Positions 8,103 to 15,094 of a DNA stretch of 28,120 nucleotides are shown in pieces. Below the pieces are notes generated by a model that saw only the letters and a list, made by a program, of their open reading frames with translations, was not told the DNA's origin and searched no databases. The stretch is from a virus. Every line of letters starts with the position of its first letter. Position 1 is the stretch's first letter. The stretch is from IMG/VR virus record IMGVR_UViG_3300006919_000315, positions 1 through 28,120 of that record; one strand, given 5' to 3'. Both the position numbers and the translations under genes were made by a program.

Positions 8103-8623
8103 TGATAGAGAATATAATTTACAATAAAGACTCAGCTGACAACGCAGTTGTGGTTGATGATTACCCTTGGGGTTATAAACTTAGAACCAAGAGAAAGTAT
8201 TGGATTGAAACAACTAAAAGAGGTGACAGACTTTGTTACCAGACTTTGAATCCAAAAACTGACAAGTGGTGCGCTGTTAAGAAAAGCACTTACAGCGGTA
8301 TCATGGTTCTTTATGAAAATGAAGATGGACATATTAAGACCATTGGATTAGATCCTCAGTGGTCTAAAGAAGAAGGACTTGCAAATTTTCTTAATTATGT
8401 TGATGAAACTAAGTTGACTGATGCACAAAGAGCTAAGATTTGTGAAACCAAGACAATTCATCATTGTCAGAAACTTGTAAAGGTTGAGTGTGAAATCAAT
8501 CCTCAAAGAACTCCAGAGGAACAAGCAAAACACGATGCTGAACAAAAAGAAATTAAAAACAAACTAAACAACTATGCTAATCATGTGTACAACAAATGTT
8601 TAGTAAAAAATGGTATAGCATGA
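8102..8623 (+). CDS. Hypothetical protein, second gene of the island operon
   Basis: The product has 173 residues. The ATG overlaps the preceding stop (TAATG) and has a strong AAGGAGG (8088-8094). The N-terminal half is beta-rich with many aromatics (YPWGYKLRTKRKYWIETTK, YSGIMVLYENEDGHI). The C-terminal half is helical and charged, with TPEEQAKHDAEQKEIKNKL. Five Cys are scattered without a zinc pattern. No membrane segment is seen. It is co-transcribed with the 137-residue protein and the HAD enzyme. Function unknown; a small DNA- or RNA-related accessory protein is only a guess. Confidence 0.85.
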   Translation: MIENIIYNKDSADNAVVVDDYPWGYKLRTKRKYWIETTKRGDRLCYQTLNPKTDKWCAVKKSTYSGIMVLYENEDGHIKTIGLDPQWSKEEGLANFLNYVDETKLTDAQRAKICETKTIHHCQKLVKVECEINPQRTPEEQAKHDAEQKEIKNKLNNYANHVYNKCLVKNGIA

Positions 8624-9132
8624 CACAAATAACTAAAATATTTGTTGATATGGACGGAGTGCTCGCTGATTTCGTGAGAGGAGTCGAGGGACCTAAATAC
8701 TTAAATGGTCCCTTGGTCAGCGAGCAAACCTATGACTCAAGAAAGATAGAGCTCAGTAACAGAGGTTTATTTAGAGATCTACCGATTATGCCAGGCATGC
8801 TTAAACTCATTAACTATATCAAAGAGTCTGGCATTGATTGGGAAATACTCACAGCTTCTGGCTCTTTAAACAGAACAGTAGTGACTAACGACAAAATCTA
8901 TTGGATAAGAAAACATGTAGATCCAAAAGTAATTATCACAGCAACCATAAAGGGCGAAGATAAAGCTGCTTTTGCAAGGCCTAGTCATGTTCTAATAGAT
9001 GACAGAAAATCAAATATCAAAGCCTGGACACAGGCTGGTGGTATCGGTGTTTTGCATAGAACCGCAGACGATACTATAGATCAACTAAAATCATATAAGC
9101 AACCTCCTGTTGCAGAGATACTCGCTCAGTAG
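8620..9132 (+). CDS. HAD-family 5'(3')-deoxyribonucleotidase-like hydrolase
   Basis: The product has 170 residues from ATG 8620, which overlaps the preceding stop (ATGA). An ATG at 8596 would add eight residues but lies deeper inside the upstream gene. Motif I is FVDMDGVLADF, with nucleophile Asp10 and acid/base Asp12. Motif II is ILTASGS (Thr79 or Ser80). A Lys near 112-115 could be motif III, and VLIDDRKSNI (Asp127, Asp128) is motif IV. The DxDGVLADF form is typical of the NT5C/YorS-like deoxyribonucleotidases, which dephosphorylate dNMPs. It could adjust the nucleotide pool early in infection. Substrate is inferred from motif type only. Confidence 0.85.
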   Translation: MTQITKIFVDMDGVLADFVRGVEGPKYLNGPLVSEQTYDSRKIELSNRGLFRDLPIMPGMLKLINYIKESGIDWEILTASGSLNRTVVTNDKIYWIRKHVDPKVIITATIKGEDKAAFARPSHVLIDDRKSNIKAWTQAGGIGVLHRTADDTIDQLKSYKQPPVAEILAQ

Positions 9133-9158
9133 TATTATCTAAGATGTAGAACTAATTG

Positions 9159-9179
9159 TTGCGGGCATGGTGTCCGCAA
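9159..9179 (+). other. Intergenic hairpin without T tract
   Basis: TTGCGG (9159-9164) pairs exactly with CCGCAA (9174-9179), extended by a G-T pair, around a seven-base loop. No T run follows, so it is not a typical intrinsic terminator. It lies between the end of the island operon and the next structural gene. It could be an RNA processing site or a weak stop. A promoter in this gap is also possible, but its boxes are poor. Confidence 0.4.
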
Positions 9180-9203
9180 TGGCTAATTTATAGGAGGCTG
9201 ATT

Positions 9204-9914
9204 ATGACTACACACTTTACTTCGGGTGTTACCAATGTTTCTTCTGACGGAACATTAGGTAAATTAAAAGCTCCCGCACCACACAAGTATCATTCATACT
9301 TTAATGATTTTGATACTTATTTAGCGTCCGATTGGACAATCACAACAACTGAGGATGGCACAGGATCCGCGACAGAGGCTTTAGCCGATGGCGATGGTGG
9401 TGTTTTGTTAGTAACAAATGCTGCTGGCGATAATGACCATGACTTTTTTCAGTTGGTAAAAGAAGGCTTTAAATATGAAAGCGGCAAACAGTTAGCGTTT
9501 CACGTTAGATTTAAAACTAACGATGCAACACAATCTGATATTGTTGCTGGTTTACAGCTTACTGATACTACACCATTAGATGTAACAGATGGTATCTTCT
9601 TTTTAAAATCAGATGGAGCTGCAACTATTAGCTTTATCGTTGAAAAAGATAGCACACAATCTACATTGACTTTGCCTAACTCATTGGCAGATGATACTTT
9701 TATGACTTTAGGTTTTGTTTATGATCCTAAAGATCAAAAGTTTCATGTGTATCAAAACAATGTATTAGCTGGCACAGTGGTTAGCACAAATGCTCCAGAT
9801 AACGAAGAACTAACAGTTTCTTTCGGTATTCAAAATGGCGCTGCTGCTGCAAAAACCTTGAGCGTAGATTACATTGGTGCACACAAAGAACGTACAGCTG
9901 TAACTGAGCTGTAA
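9204..9914 (+). CDS. Concanavalin A/jelly-roll-like virion protein
   Basis: The product has 236 residues. An in-frame start upstream at 9156 is rejected because AGGAGG (9192-9197) stands seven bases before ATG 9204. The protein is beta-rich throughout. Segments such as FNDFDTYLASDWTITTTEDG, QLAFHVRFKTN, GIFFLKSDGAATISFIVEKD and FVYDPKDQKFHVYQNNVLAG read as strands of a lectin/glucanase-like jelly roll. Such proteins are often head decoration or surface proteins in marine phages. Position after the capsid block fits this. Sugar-binding is possible but unproven. Confidence 0.7.
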   Translation: MTTHFTSGVTNVSSDGTLGKLKAPAPHKYHSYFNDFDTYLASDWTITTTEDGTGSATEALADGDGGVLLVTNAAGDNDHDFFQLVKEGFKYESGKQLAFHVRFKTNDATQSDIVAGLQLTDTTPLDVTDGIFFLKSDGAATISFIVEKDSTQSTLTLPNSLADDTFMTLGFVYDPKDQKFHVYQNNVLAGTVVSTNAPDNEELTVSFGIQNGAAAAKTLSVDYIGAHKERTAVTEL

Positions 9915-9924
9915 GGAGTAGATA

Positions 9925-10329
9925 ATGGCTGATACAGTAACAAGTCAGACTATCCAAGATGGTGAAAAAACAGCAATACTGAAATTCACCAACGAAAGCG
10001 ATGGCACCGGCGAGGCTTCCGTAAAAAAAGTTGATGTTTCTGCTCTAAGCAAAGACAGCAGAGGAAGATCTTGCAGTTCTGTATCTATATCAAGAATATA
10101 TTGGGCCTGTAGAGGCATGGGCGTTGACATTGAGTTTGACGCTAGTACCAATGTATTAGCGATACCATTACCTGCGGATAGCACAGGTGACGAATACTAT
10201 GATTTATTTACTGGTATTCCAAACAATGCAGGATCCGGGGTGACGGGTGATATAGACTTCACTACTGTTGCACACAGTAACGGCGATGCTTATTCGATTA
10301 TCTTGGTTTTAACTAAGAACTACTCATAA
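9925..10329 (+). CDS. Small beta-rich putative structural protein
   Basis: The product has 134 residues, starting at ATG 9925 behind AAGGAG. It begins ADTVTSQTIQDGEKTAILKF, reads as alternating strands, and ends IILVLTKNYS. A central segment, SISRIYWACRGMGVDIEF, is the most conserved-looking part. It is followed at once by a terminator, which suggests high expression, as for a virion protein. No motif identifies its exact role; decoration or head-tail joining are possible. Confidence 0.7.
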   Translation: MADTVTSQTIQDGEKTAILKFTNESDGTGEASVKKVDVSALSKDSRGRSCSSVSISRIYWACRGMGVDIEFDASTNVLAIPLPADSTGDEYYDLFTGIPNNAGSGVTGDIDFTTVAHSNGDAYSIILVLTKNYS

Positions 10330-10336
10330 ATACTAG

Positions 10337-10360
10337 GGCGGTCTTACGGCCGCCTTTTTT
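10337..10360 (+). terminator. Rho-independent terminator
   Basis: The stem GGCGGTC (10337-10343) pairs with GGCCGCC (10348-10354), with one G-T pair, around the loop TTAC. Six T follow. It is GC-rich against an AT-rich background and therefore strong. The next gene's ATG lies only four bases after the T run, so that gene needs readthrough or an unseen promoter. Confidence 0.9.
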
Positions 10361-10363
10361 GTT

Positions 10364-10660
10364 ATGGCATTAAAGAGTAAAAAAGATTCAAGATTAGCAA
10401 GAGCTGGAGTTAGTGGTTTTAATAAACCAAAAAGAACTCCAAAACATCCGACTAAATCGCATGTTGTAGTTGCTAAACAAGGTGACAAAATAAAAACAAT
10501 TAGGTTTGGACAGCAAGGAGCTAAAACAGCTGGTAAACCAAAGGCAGGCGAGTCCCGCAAAACAAAAATGAAAAGAAAATCATTTAAAGCTAGACATCGT
10601 AAAAATATACAAAAGGGAAAAATGTCGGCAGCATATTGGGCTGACAAGGTGAAATGGTAA
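10364..10660 (+). CDS. Small basic hypothetical protein (RFGQQG...AAYWADKVKW type)
   Basis: The product has 98 residues and is very basic. The sequence reads GFNKPKRTPKHPTKSHVVVA, then IKTIRFGQQGAKTAG, and ends KMSAAYWADKVKW. This combination is a small family I recognise from many marine phages and some giant viruses, without a known function. The ATG lies directly after the terminator and has no Shine-Dalgarno sequence; the next in-frame ATG (10568) would delete the conserved part. High charge suggests nucleic acid contact, possibly inside the capsid. It starts a cassette of five basic genes. Confidence 0.8.
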   Translation: MALKSKKDSRLARAGVSGFNKPKRTPKHPTKSHVVVAKQGDKIKTIRFGQQGAKTAGKPKAGESRKTKMKRKSFKARHRKNIQKGKMSAAYWADKVKW

Positions 10661-10661
10661 T

Positions 10662-11126
10662 ATGGCTAAAAAGAAATTAAACAAAGTTATTAAGGGTTTG
10701 AAAAAGGCCAGTAAAACTCATGCAAGTCAAGCTAAAACGCTTGAATCAATCAAGATGAAAAAAGGTGGTGGTGCTAAATCCAAAACACCAGATAACGTAG
10801 CTAATCCATCTATTTATGCAAGAGCTAAAGCTAAAGCAAAAGCAAAGTTTGACGTATATCCGTCGGCTTATGCAAATGCTTATATGGTTTCAGAATACAA
10901 AAAAATGGGCGGTAAATACAAAGGTGCTAAGAAAAAAGCTGCTGGCGGTGAAATGAGTTTAAAACCGATACCGGCTGAAAACAAAGGATTACCAAAACTA
11001 CCAAAAAAAGTTAGAAACAAAATGGGTTTCATGCAAGCTGGTGGTGCTGTGAAAATGGTCCAGGGCAGAGGTTGTGGCGCTATGATGCAAAGCAAACGTA
11101 AGAAAACAAGAGTGCCGAGCGCTTAA
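10662..11126 (+). CDS. Basic Gly/Lys-rich protein with PSxYxxAKxKAKxKF...PSAYANAYMV motif
   Basis: The product has 154 residues. The N-terminus is Lys-rich. The core NPSIYARAKAKAKAKFDVYP then SAYANAYMVSEYKKMGGKY (about 48-86) is a motif seen in many marine phage and giant-virus proteins. The C-terminal part has FMQAGGAVKMV, then RGCGAMMQ and a basic tail. KKGGG and AAGGEM are also present. Function unknown; the charge suggests interaction with DNA. It overlaps the next gene by one base (TAATG). Confidence 0.8.
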   Translation: MAKKKLNKVIKGLKKASKTHASQAKTLESIKMKKGGGAKSKTPDNVANPSIYARAKAKAKAKFDVYPSAYANAYMVSEYKKMGGKYKGAKKKAAGGEMSLKPIPAENKGLPKLPKKVRNKMGFMQAGGAVKMVQGRGCGAMMQSKRKKTRVPSA

Positions 11127-11416
11127 TGAAAAAGAAAAAAGATCCGAGGGTAGGTACAGGTAAAAAACCCAAAGGATCTGGCAGAAGGCTTTACACGGAT
11201 GAAAACCCAAAAGATACAGTTAGTATTAAATTTAAAACCATGAAAGACGCTACTGCTACAGTAAATAAAGTAAAAAGAATCTCAAAACCTTTTGCTAGAA
11301 AAATACAAATATTAACTGTTGGCGAGCAAAGAGCTAAAGTTATGGGAAAAACAAGCATAGCTAATATATTTAAAAAGGGTAAAGAACAAATTAGGAAAGC
11401 TCATGGCAAAAAGTAG
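11126..11416 (+). CDS. Small basic hypothetical protein (GTGKKPKGSGRRLYTDE type)
   Basis: The product has 96 residues, with KDPRVGTGKKPKGSGRRLYT near the start and KISKP..ARKIQILTVGEQR-like spacing in the middle: VKRISKPFARKIQIL and TVGEQRAKVMGKTSI. It ends with a basic helix. I recognise this family from marine phages, with unknown function. It starts by TAATG overlap with the previous gene. Co-occurrence with the other four basic genes suggests a shared role. Confidence 0.8.
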   Translation: MKKKKDPRVGTGKKPKGSGRRLYTDENPKDTVSIKFKTMKDATATVNKVKRISKPFARKIQILTVGEQRAKVMGKTSIANIFKKGKEQIRKAHGKK

Positions 11417-11717
11417 CGGCGGACTTACTGAGTGGTTTAAGCAAGACTGGGTAGACATCGGAGCACCAAAAAAAGGTGGTGGCTTCAAAAAGTGTGGCAG
11501 ATCAAAACAAAAAGCAGATGCCAAAAGAAAATACCCAAAATGCGTGCCAGCTGCAAAAGCTGCTAGCATGAGCAAAAAACAAATTAAATCAGCGGTAAGA
11601 AGAAAACGATCCAAAAAACAAGGTGTTGGCGGTAAACCAACCAACGTCAAAACTTTCGCTGCAAAAGGTGGTATGATAAAATCAAAACCTAATATGGGTT
11701 TATATGGCAGGAGCTAA
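11403..11717 (+). CDS. Small basic hypothetical protein (GGLTEWFKQDWVDI / YPKCVPAAKA type)
   Basis: The product has 104 residues. It starts at ATG 11403, inside the previous gene by 14 bases, behind AGGA. The N-terminus SSGGLTEWFKQDWVDIGAPK, then KKCGRSKQ, YPKCVPAAKAASMSKKQIKS and GVGGKPTNVKTF form a family pattern I recognise from marine phages and giant viruses. Two Cys (KKCGR, PKCVP) could bind a metal, but two alone are few. It ends with an AAKGGMIKSKPN segment that resembles the next gene's repeats. Function unknown. Confidence 0.8.
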   Translation: MAKSSGGLTEWFKQDWVDIGAPKKGGGFKKCGRSKQKADAKRKYPKCVPAAKAASMSKKQIKSAVRRKRSKKQGVGGKPTNVKTFAAKGGMIKSKPNMGLYGRS

Positions 11718-11720
11718 ATT

Positions 11721-12011
11721 ATGAAAAATTCTAAATATATGGCTAAAGGCGGTGCAATGAAAGGCACAAAATATATGTCTATGGGTGGAGCAGCAAAATC
11801 AGAAATGAAAGCTAATCCAGGCATGGGTAAAATGCCTAAATCAGTTGTAGCAGCACTTGAAGGTGTCGGTACTAGAGCACAAGGTCAAGCTAATGTTTTG
11901 AAAGGTGCAAAAGGCATGGCTAAAGGCGGTGCTATGAAAGGTACAAAATACAAAGCAGGTGGTGGCGCTATGAAAGGTACAAAATATAGAGCTAAAGGCG
12001 GAAAGGTTTAA
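11721..12011 (+). CDS. Repeat protein of KGGAMKGTKY units
   Basis: The product has 96 residues, made largely of short repeats: KYMAKGGAMKGTKYM, then MAKGGAMKGTKYKAGGGAMK and GTKYRAKGGKV. It is rich in Lys, Gly, Met and Ala and is probably disordered. AGGAG (11709-11713) precedes the ATG. The middle (NPGMGKMPKSVVAALEGV) is more ordered. No known function. The GG-hydrophobic pattern recurs in nearby genes and in the large ejection-type protein at 18038. Confidence 0.75.
   Translation: MKNSKYMAKGGAMKGTKYMSMGGAAKSEMKANPGMGKMPKSVVAALEGVGTRAQGQANVLKGAKGMAKGGAMKGTKYKAGGGAMKGTKYRAKGGKV
11742..11987 (+). repeat. Three 33-base coding repeats
   Basis: Units at 11742-11774, 11919-11951 and 11955-11987 encode AKGGAMKGTKY (AGGGAMKGTKY in the third). 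They differ at a few, mostly third, codon positions. The last two are in tandem with a period of 36 bases; the first is separated by a unique segment. Third-position drift means selection on the peptide, not the DNA. Confidence 0.85.
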
Positions 12012-12031
12012 CACCTTGTATATTAAATTAA

Positions 12032-12724
12032 GTGGCGTATTTAATATCAAACATACCGCAGTTTAAGTGCTGGGTTAGAAAAGAATTTACCGCAAATCAT
12101 CAAAACTATCATGGTGAGTATTTGCATGCTTTGGCTATAGCTGTAAATACAATTCCAGATAGATCTTTATCATTTCAAGTAGTTTTTACAGGATGCGAAA
12201 TAGATAGCGAAGAAGACGCTCCAAATGTTCATGGTGGCGCTATGTGGGCTCGAATGCCTATTCAAGCACTTGTAGCAGATATACCTCTTCAAGAATGGCC
12301 AACTCCAATGGAAGATCATTTAGCTCAACCTTGGGACTGTCTTAGCCATCATCATAGCGTTGTAGTTTTAGATCGTGTTAGTTCTAGTCCTTGGTACTGT
12401 AAGATTGATGGCGAGTTTTACCTGGGTAAATACATGTTTACAGTAGATTACACCGAACATTCTATTGCAGATGATCCAGCACAACACAAACAATCGCATG
12501 TGCTATACTTGACGGACGCTGGTCCTTATACTGGCAATTTTGTTGCATTACCAAATAATCGTGTAAGAGCAACGAATCCAGCGCTGTGGCGAACAGGAGA
12601 GGGTGCTCCAGATTTTGCACCTTCGCAATGGGTTCACTCAGCAGAGCAGCACGAGAGCTATACAGATCCGACAATTACATTTGACAATTTGTACGCTCCA
12701 CAAGAAGATATAGATGAGGAATAG
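12032..12724 (+). CDS. Conserved tail-module hypothetical protein, GTG start
   Basis: The product has 230 residues. The start is GTG 12032; no ATG lies near it and the ribosome site is weak. It is soluble and aromatic-rich, with LSFQVVFTGCEIDSEEDAPN, HGGAMWARMPIQALVADIP and QPWDCLSHHHSVVVLDRV. The last has three adjacent His, which may bind a metal. SHVLYLTDAGPYTGNFVALP follows. This pattern is familiar from marine phage tail clusters, without a known role. A cysteine pair (C53 region and PWDCL) is noted. Position at the head of the connector genes suggests a virion or assembly protein. Confidence 0.75.
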   Translation: MAYLISNIPQFKCWVRKEFTANHQNYHGEYLHALAIAVNTIPDRSLSFQVVFTGCEIDSEEDAPNVHGGAMWARMPIQALVADIPLQEWPTPMEDHLAQPWDCLSHHHSVVVLDRVSSSPWYCKIDGEFYLGKYMFTVDYTEHSIADDPAQHKQSHVLYLTDAGPYTGNFVALPNNRVRATNPALWRTGEGAPDFAPSQWVHSAEQHESYTDPTITFDNLYAPQEDIDEE

Positions 12725-12726
12725 TT

Positions 12727-13422
12727 ATGGCAACATCTGGAAGTAAAGATTTTGAGCTAGACGTAGCTGATTACGTTGAAGAGGCTTTTGAGCGTTGTGG
12801 CATAGAGTTGCGCACTGGTTACGATCTTAAAAGCTCTACAAGAAGTCTGAACTTAATGCTTGCAGAGTGGGCAAACAGAGGTTTGAACCAATGGTCTATT
12901 AAAGAAAAAACAGTAGACATGGTTAAAGATACCAAAACCTACAACATAGACAGCACTAATGCTACGGCACCTATTGATGTGTTAGACGTGTTTATAAGAG
13001 AAACTGTTGGATCAGATGCTACTGATATACCTATGACCAGGCTTAGTAGAGCTGAGTACGCACATATCACAACAAAATCTACTACAGGCAAACCCAACCA
13101 ATTTTTTATTAATAAACAATTAACACCGACTATTTCGGTTTGGCCAGCGCCAGACAAGTCAAGCACCTACACAATACACATGAACGTCCTAACAAGAATG
13201 GACGACGCAGACGCAGGAGCGAACACGCTTGACCTACCATTTAGGTTTTATCCTTGTTTGGCAGCTGGTCTTGCATATTACTTATCATTAAAAAGAGCAC
13301 CAGAGAGAACACAAATGTTAAAAGCCTTGTACGAAGAAGAGTTTGCAAGAGCTTTAGCACAAGACGAAGATCGTGCATCTTTTAGAGTTTCACCAAGTTT
13401 GAGGAGTTATAACAACGCATAA
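12727..13422 (+). CDS. Putative head-tail connector / P22 gp4-like tail accessory protein
   Basis: The product has 231 residues. It begins with FELDVADYVEEAFERCGIEL and TRSLNLMLAEWANRGLNQW, the usual helical entrance of gp4-like connectors. A beta region follows (ISVWPAPDKSSTYTIHMNVL), then helices ending LKALYEEEFARALAQDEDRA. This arrangement fits ring proteins below the portal in P22-type podoviruses. It precedes a probable adaptor and a tail nozzle gene, in the expected order. Whether it is the exact gp4 equivalent is unproven. Confidence 0.7.
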   Translation: MATSGSKDFELDVADYVEEAFERCGIELRTGYDLKSSTRSLNLMLAEWANRGLNQWSIKEKTVDMVKDTKTYNIDSTNATAPIDVLDVFIRETVGSDATDIPMTRLSRAEYAHITTKSTTGKPNQFFINKQLTPTISVWPAPDKSSTYTIHMNVLTRMDDADAGANTLDLPFRFYPCLAAGLAYYLSLKRAPERTQMLKALYEEEFARALAQDEDRASFRVSPSLRSYNNA

Positions 13423-13733
13423 TGGCTTTTGCATCTGGTAAATTTTCTTACGGCATCTGTGATATAACAGGGTTTCGCTATAAATTAAAAGACATGCGTA
13501 AAACCTGGGATGGCTTATTAGTTGGTCCAGATCAGTGGGATCCTAAACATCCACAGCTTATGCCGAAACCATCTACTCAAGATCCGCAAGCTGTTAAAGA
13601 TCCTAGACCAGATACCAGTGACGACAATGCAAAATTTTTGGTTTATACCAATGTGGGCGATGGTAAATTAGGCTCTGTATTAGATACTTTTTCAATCACG
13701 GCAGGCGTAGGTGAGGTTACAATAACGACATGA
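13422..13733 (+). CDS. Small conserved tail-module protein (CDITGFRYKLKDM...HPQ type)
   Basis: The product has 103 residues. The start overlaps the previous stop by one base (TAATG). It contains YGICDITGFRYKLKDMRKTW then GLLVGPDQWDPKHPQLMPKP. The 'CD.TGFRY......W.GLLV....WD.KHPQ' pattern is a small family I recall in podovirus tail clusters. Function unknown; possibly a connector component. No membrane segment or signal. Confidence 0.75.
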   Translation: MAFASGKFSYGICDITGFRYKLKDMRKTWDGLLVGPDQWDPKHPQLMPKPSTQDPQAVKDPRPDTSDDNAKFLVYTNVGDGKLGSVLDTFSITAGVGEVTITT

Positions 13734-14374
13734 GTTTTACACTAGGCACATTAAAAACAGCAATACAAGATTACTTAGAGGTATCTGAGTCAACTTTTAC
13801 AACTCAGCTGCCTACCTTTATAAAAGAAGCAGAAGATCGTATTTTTTCTTTTGTGCAATTACCAGAGCAACGTAAAAATGTCCAAGGCACAGTAACCACT
13901 GGCAATAGGTTTCTAGCTACACCAACAGATTTTTATTCACCTATGAGTTTGGCTATTATCAGCTCAGACACATACGATTACTTAGATTTTAAACACCCAT
14001 CATTTATCAAAGAGTATTCTTCTGGAACGACAAGAGCAACTCCAAAATATTATTCTTTATTTGATGACACAGCTTTTGAGGTTTCGCCTATCCCGGATGC
14101 GGATTACACAGTGGAACTTCATTATTTACATAAACCAGTATCTCTTACCAATGGTAGTGACAGCGGTACAACTTTTTTATCTACAGATTATCCGGACGCT
14201 TTGCTGTACGGATCTTTAGTAGAAGGAGCTATCTTCCTTAAAGAACCTACAGACGTCGTTACTCAGTTAGAGGCACGATTTAAGGAGGCGGTAGCTAGAA
14301 TGAAAAATATCTCAGAAGGTCGTGGCACACGCGACGAATATCGGTATGACTCAGTACGCTCCAATGTGAGCTAA
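13730..14374 (+). CDS. Putative tail adaptor protein
   Basis: The product has 214 residues. It starts with a helical segment (FTLGTLKTAIQDYLEVSEST, LPTFIKEAEDRIFSFVQLP). A beta part follows (FEVSPIPDADYTVELHYLHK), then a helix (TQLEARFKEAVARMKNISEG), ending RDEYRYDSVRS. This helix-beta-helix layout fits the adaptor ring proteins between portal and tail nozzle (the SU10-type adaptor is the comparison I have in mind). The ATG overlaps the previous stop (ATGA). Fold identity is inference from the pattern. Confidence 0.65.
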   Translation: MSFTLGTLKTAIQDYLEVSESTFTTQLPTFIKEAEDRIFSFVQLPEQRKNVQGTVTTGNRFLATPTDFYSPMSLAIISSDTYDYLDFKHPSFIKEYSSGTTRATPKYYSLFDDTAFEVSPIPDADYTVELHYLHKPVSLTNGSDSGTTFLSTDYPDALLYGSLVEGAIFLKEPTDVVTQLEARFKEAVARMKNISEGRGTRDEYRYDSVRSNVS

Positions 14375-14958
14375 TGAGTCGCATAGAGCATTTAGAAGGT
14401 AAGACAGTTGCAATAATAGGCTTGGGTGTGTCACAAGTTGATTTTGCGATTGGTTTAGAAAACAGCAGAGAATGGGACGAAGTTTGGTGTATTAACTCAG
14501 CAGGCTTGGTTTATCCGGCAGACAGAATATTTGCATTAGATCCAGCAAGTAGATTTTTTGATAGTAATGATGCAGGCAAACAAACACATGCCATGAAAAA
14601 ACTTATGGCTACTTCGGATGTGCCTATCTATACTTGTGAGTTAGATCCGCGTATAAAAAACGCAGTTCGTTACCCAGTAGAAGACGTATGTAATGAAACT
14701 AAATGTGCTTATATGAATACAACTGTAGCATTTGCCATTGCTTATGCTTTATATAATAAGGTTGGTCGTATAGATTTATTTGGTATTGATTTTTCTTATA
14801 AAGAAAACATGCACTTTGCAGAAGCAGGCAGAGCGTGTGTGGAGTTCTGGATTAGTAAATGTATGAGTGCTGATATACTTGTTGGTATTAGTGGCAGATC
14901 TACAGTATTGGACTCTAATGTGCCAGCTACAGAAAACTTTATGGTTTTCACAGATTAG
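14374..14958 (+). CDS. Rossmann-like hypothetical protein, apparently frameshifted near its end
   Basis: The product has 194 residues as read. The N-terminus KTVAIIGLGVSQVDFAIGLE resembles a nucleotide- or sugar-phosphate-binding strand-loop. WCINSAGLVYPADRIFALDP, YMNTTVAFAIAYALYNKVGR and IDLFGIDFSY follow. The general pattern recalls MptE/DUF115-like or glycosyltransferase-associated domains, but this is uncertain. It ends abruptly after ENFMVFTD. The -1 frame from base 14940 continues as YGFHRLDKPLVAVPHEGK for another 50 residues. One extra T after 14938-14940 would join them smoothly. So the gene is probably 14374-15092 with a one-base loss. It overlaps the previous gene (TAATG). Confidence 0.8.
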   Translation: MSRIEHLEGKTVAIIGLGVSQVDFAIGLENSREWDEVWCINSAGLVYPADRIFALDPASRFFDSNDAGKQTHAMKKLMATSDVPIYTCELDPRIKNAVRYPVEDVCNETKCAYMNTTVAFAIAYALYNKVGRIDLFGIDFSYKENMHFAEAGRACVEFWISKCMSADILVGISGRSTVLDSNVPATENFMVFTD

Positions 14959-15092
14959 ACAAACCATTAGTAGCTGTGCCGCATGAAGGCAAATTTATTA
15001 TTGGTCCTTATGATGAAATAAATACGCAACTAGAAGAATATGGTCTAAAAATTAATGAGGATGTAGTTCCTCCAGAGCCATATAAAGGTTAA
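14940..15092 (+). pseudogene. Out-of-frame C-terminal tail of the Rossmann-like gene
   Basis: This stretch has no start of its own. Read in the -1 frame from 14940 it encodes about 50 residues, including HRLDKPLVAVPHEGKFIIGP and TQLEEYGLKINEDVVPPEPY, then TAA at 15090-15092, two bases before the next ATG. It fills exactly the only unexplained gap in this gene-tight module. That supports a lost base at the TTT of 14938-14940 rather than a true intergenic region. The site lacks a classical slippery heptamer. Confidence 0.7.
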
Positions 15093-15094
15093 AT

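Noticed and set aside
9156-9203. Upstream start for the jelly-roll protein
   Set aside because: The added residues span the hairpin at 9159-9179, while ATG 9204 has AGGAGG at proper distance.
10333-10647. 104-residue minus-strand frame opposite the first basic gene
   Set aside because: The plus-strand protein has a recognisable family pattern, and the minus product is a hydrophobic shadow of Lys codons.
14935-14942. Programmed -1 frameshift signal at AAACTTT
   Set aside because: Slippage would need poor re-pairing in both sites, and no downstream hairpin is evident. A lost base explains it more simply.
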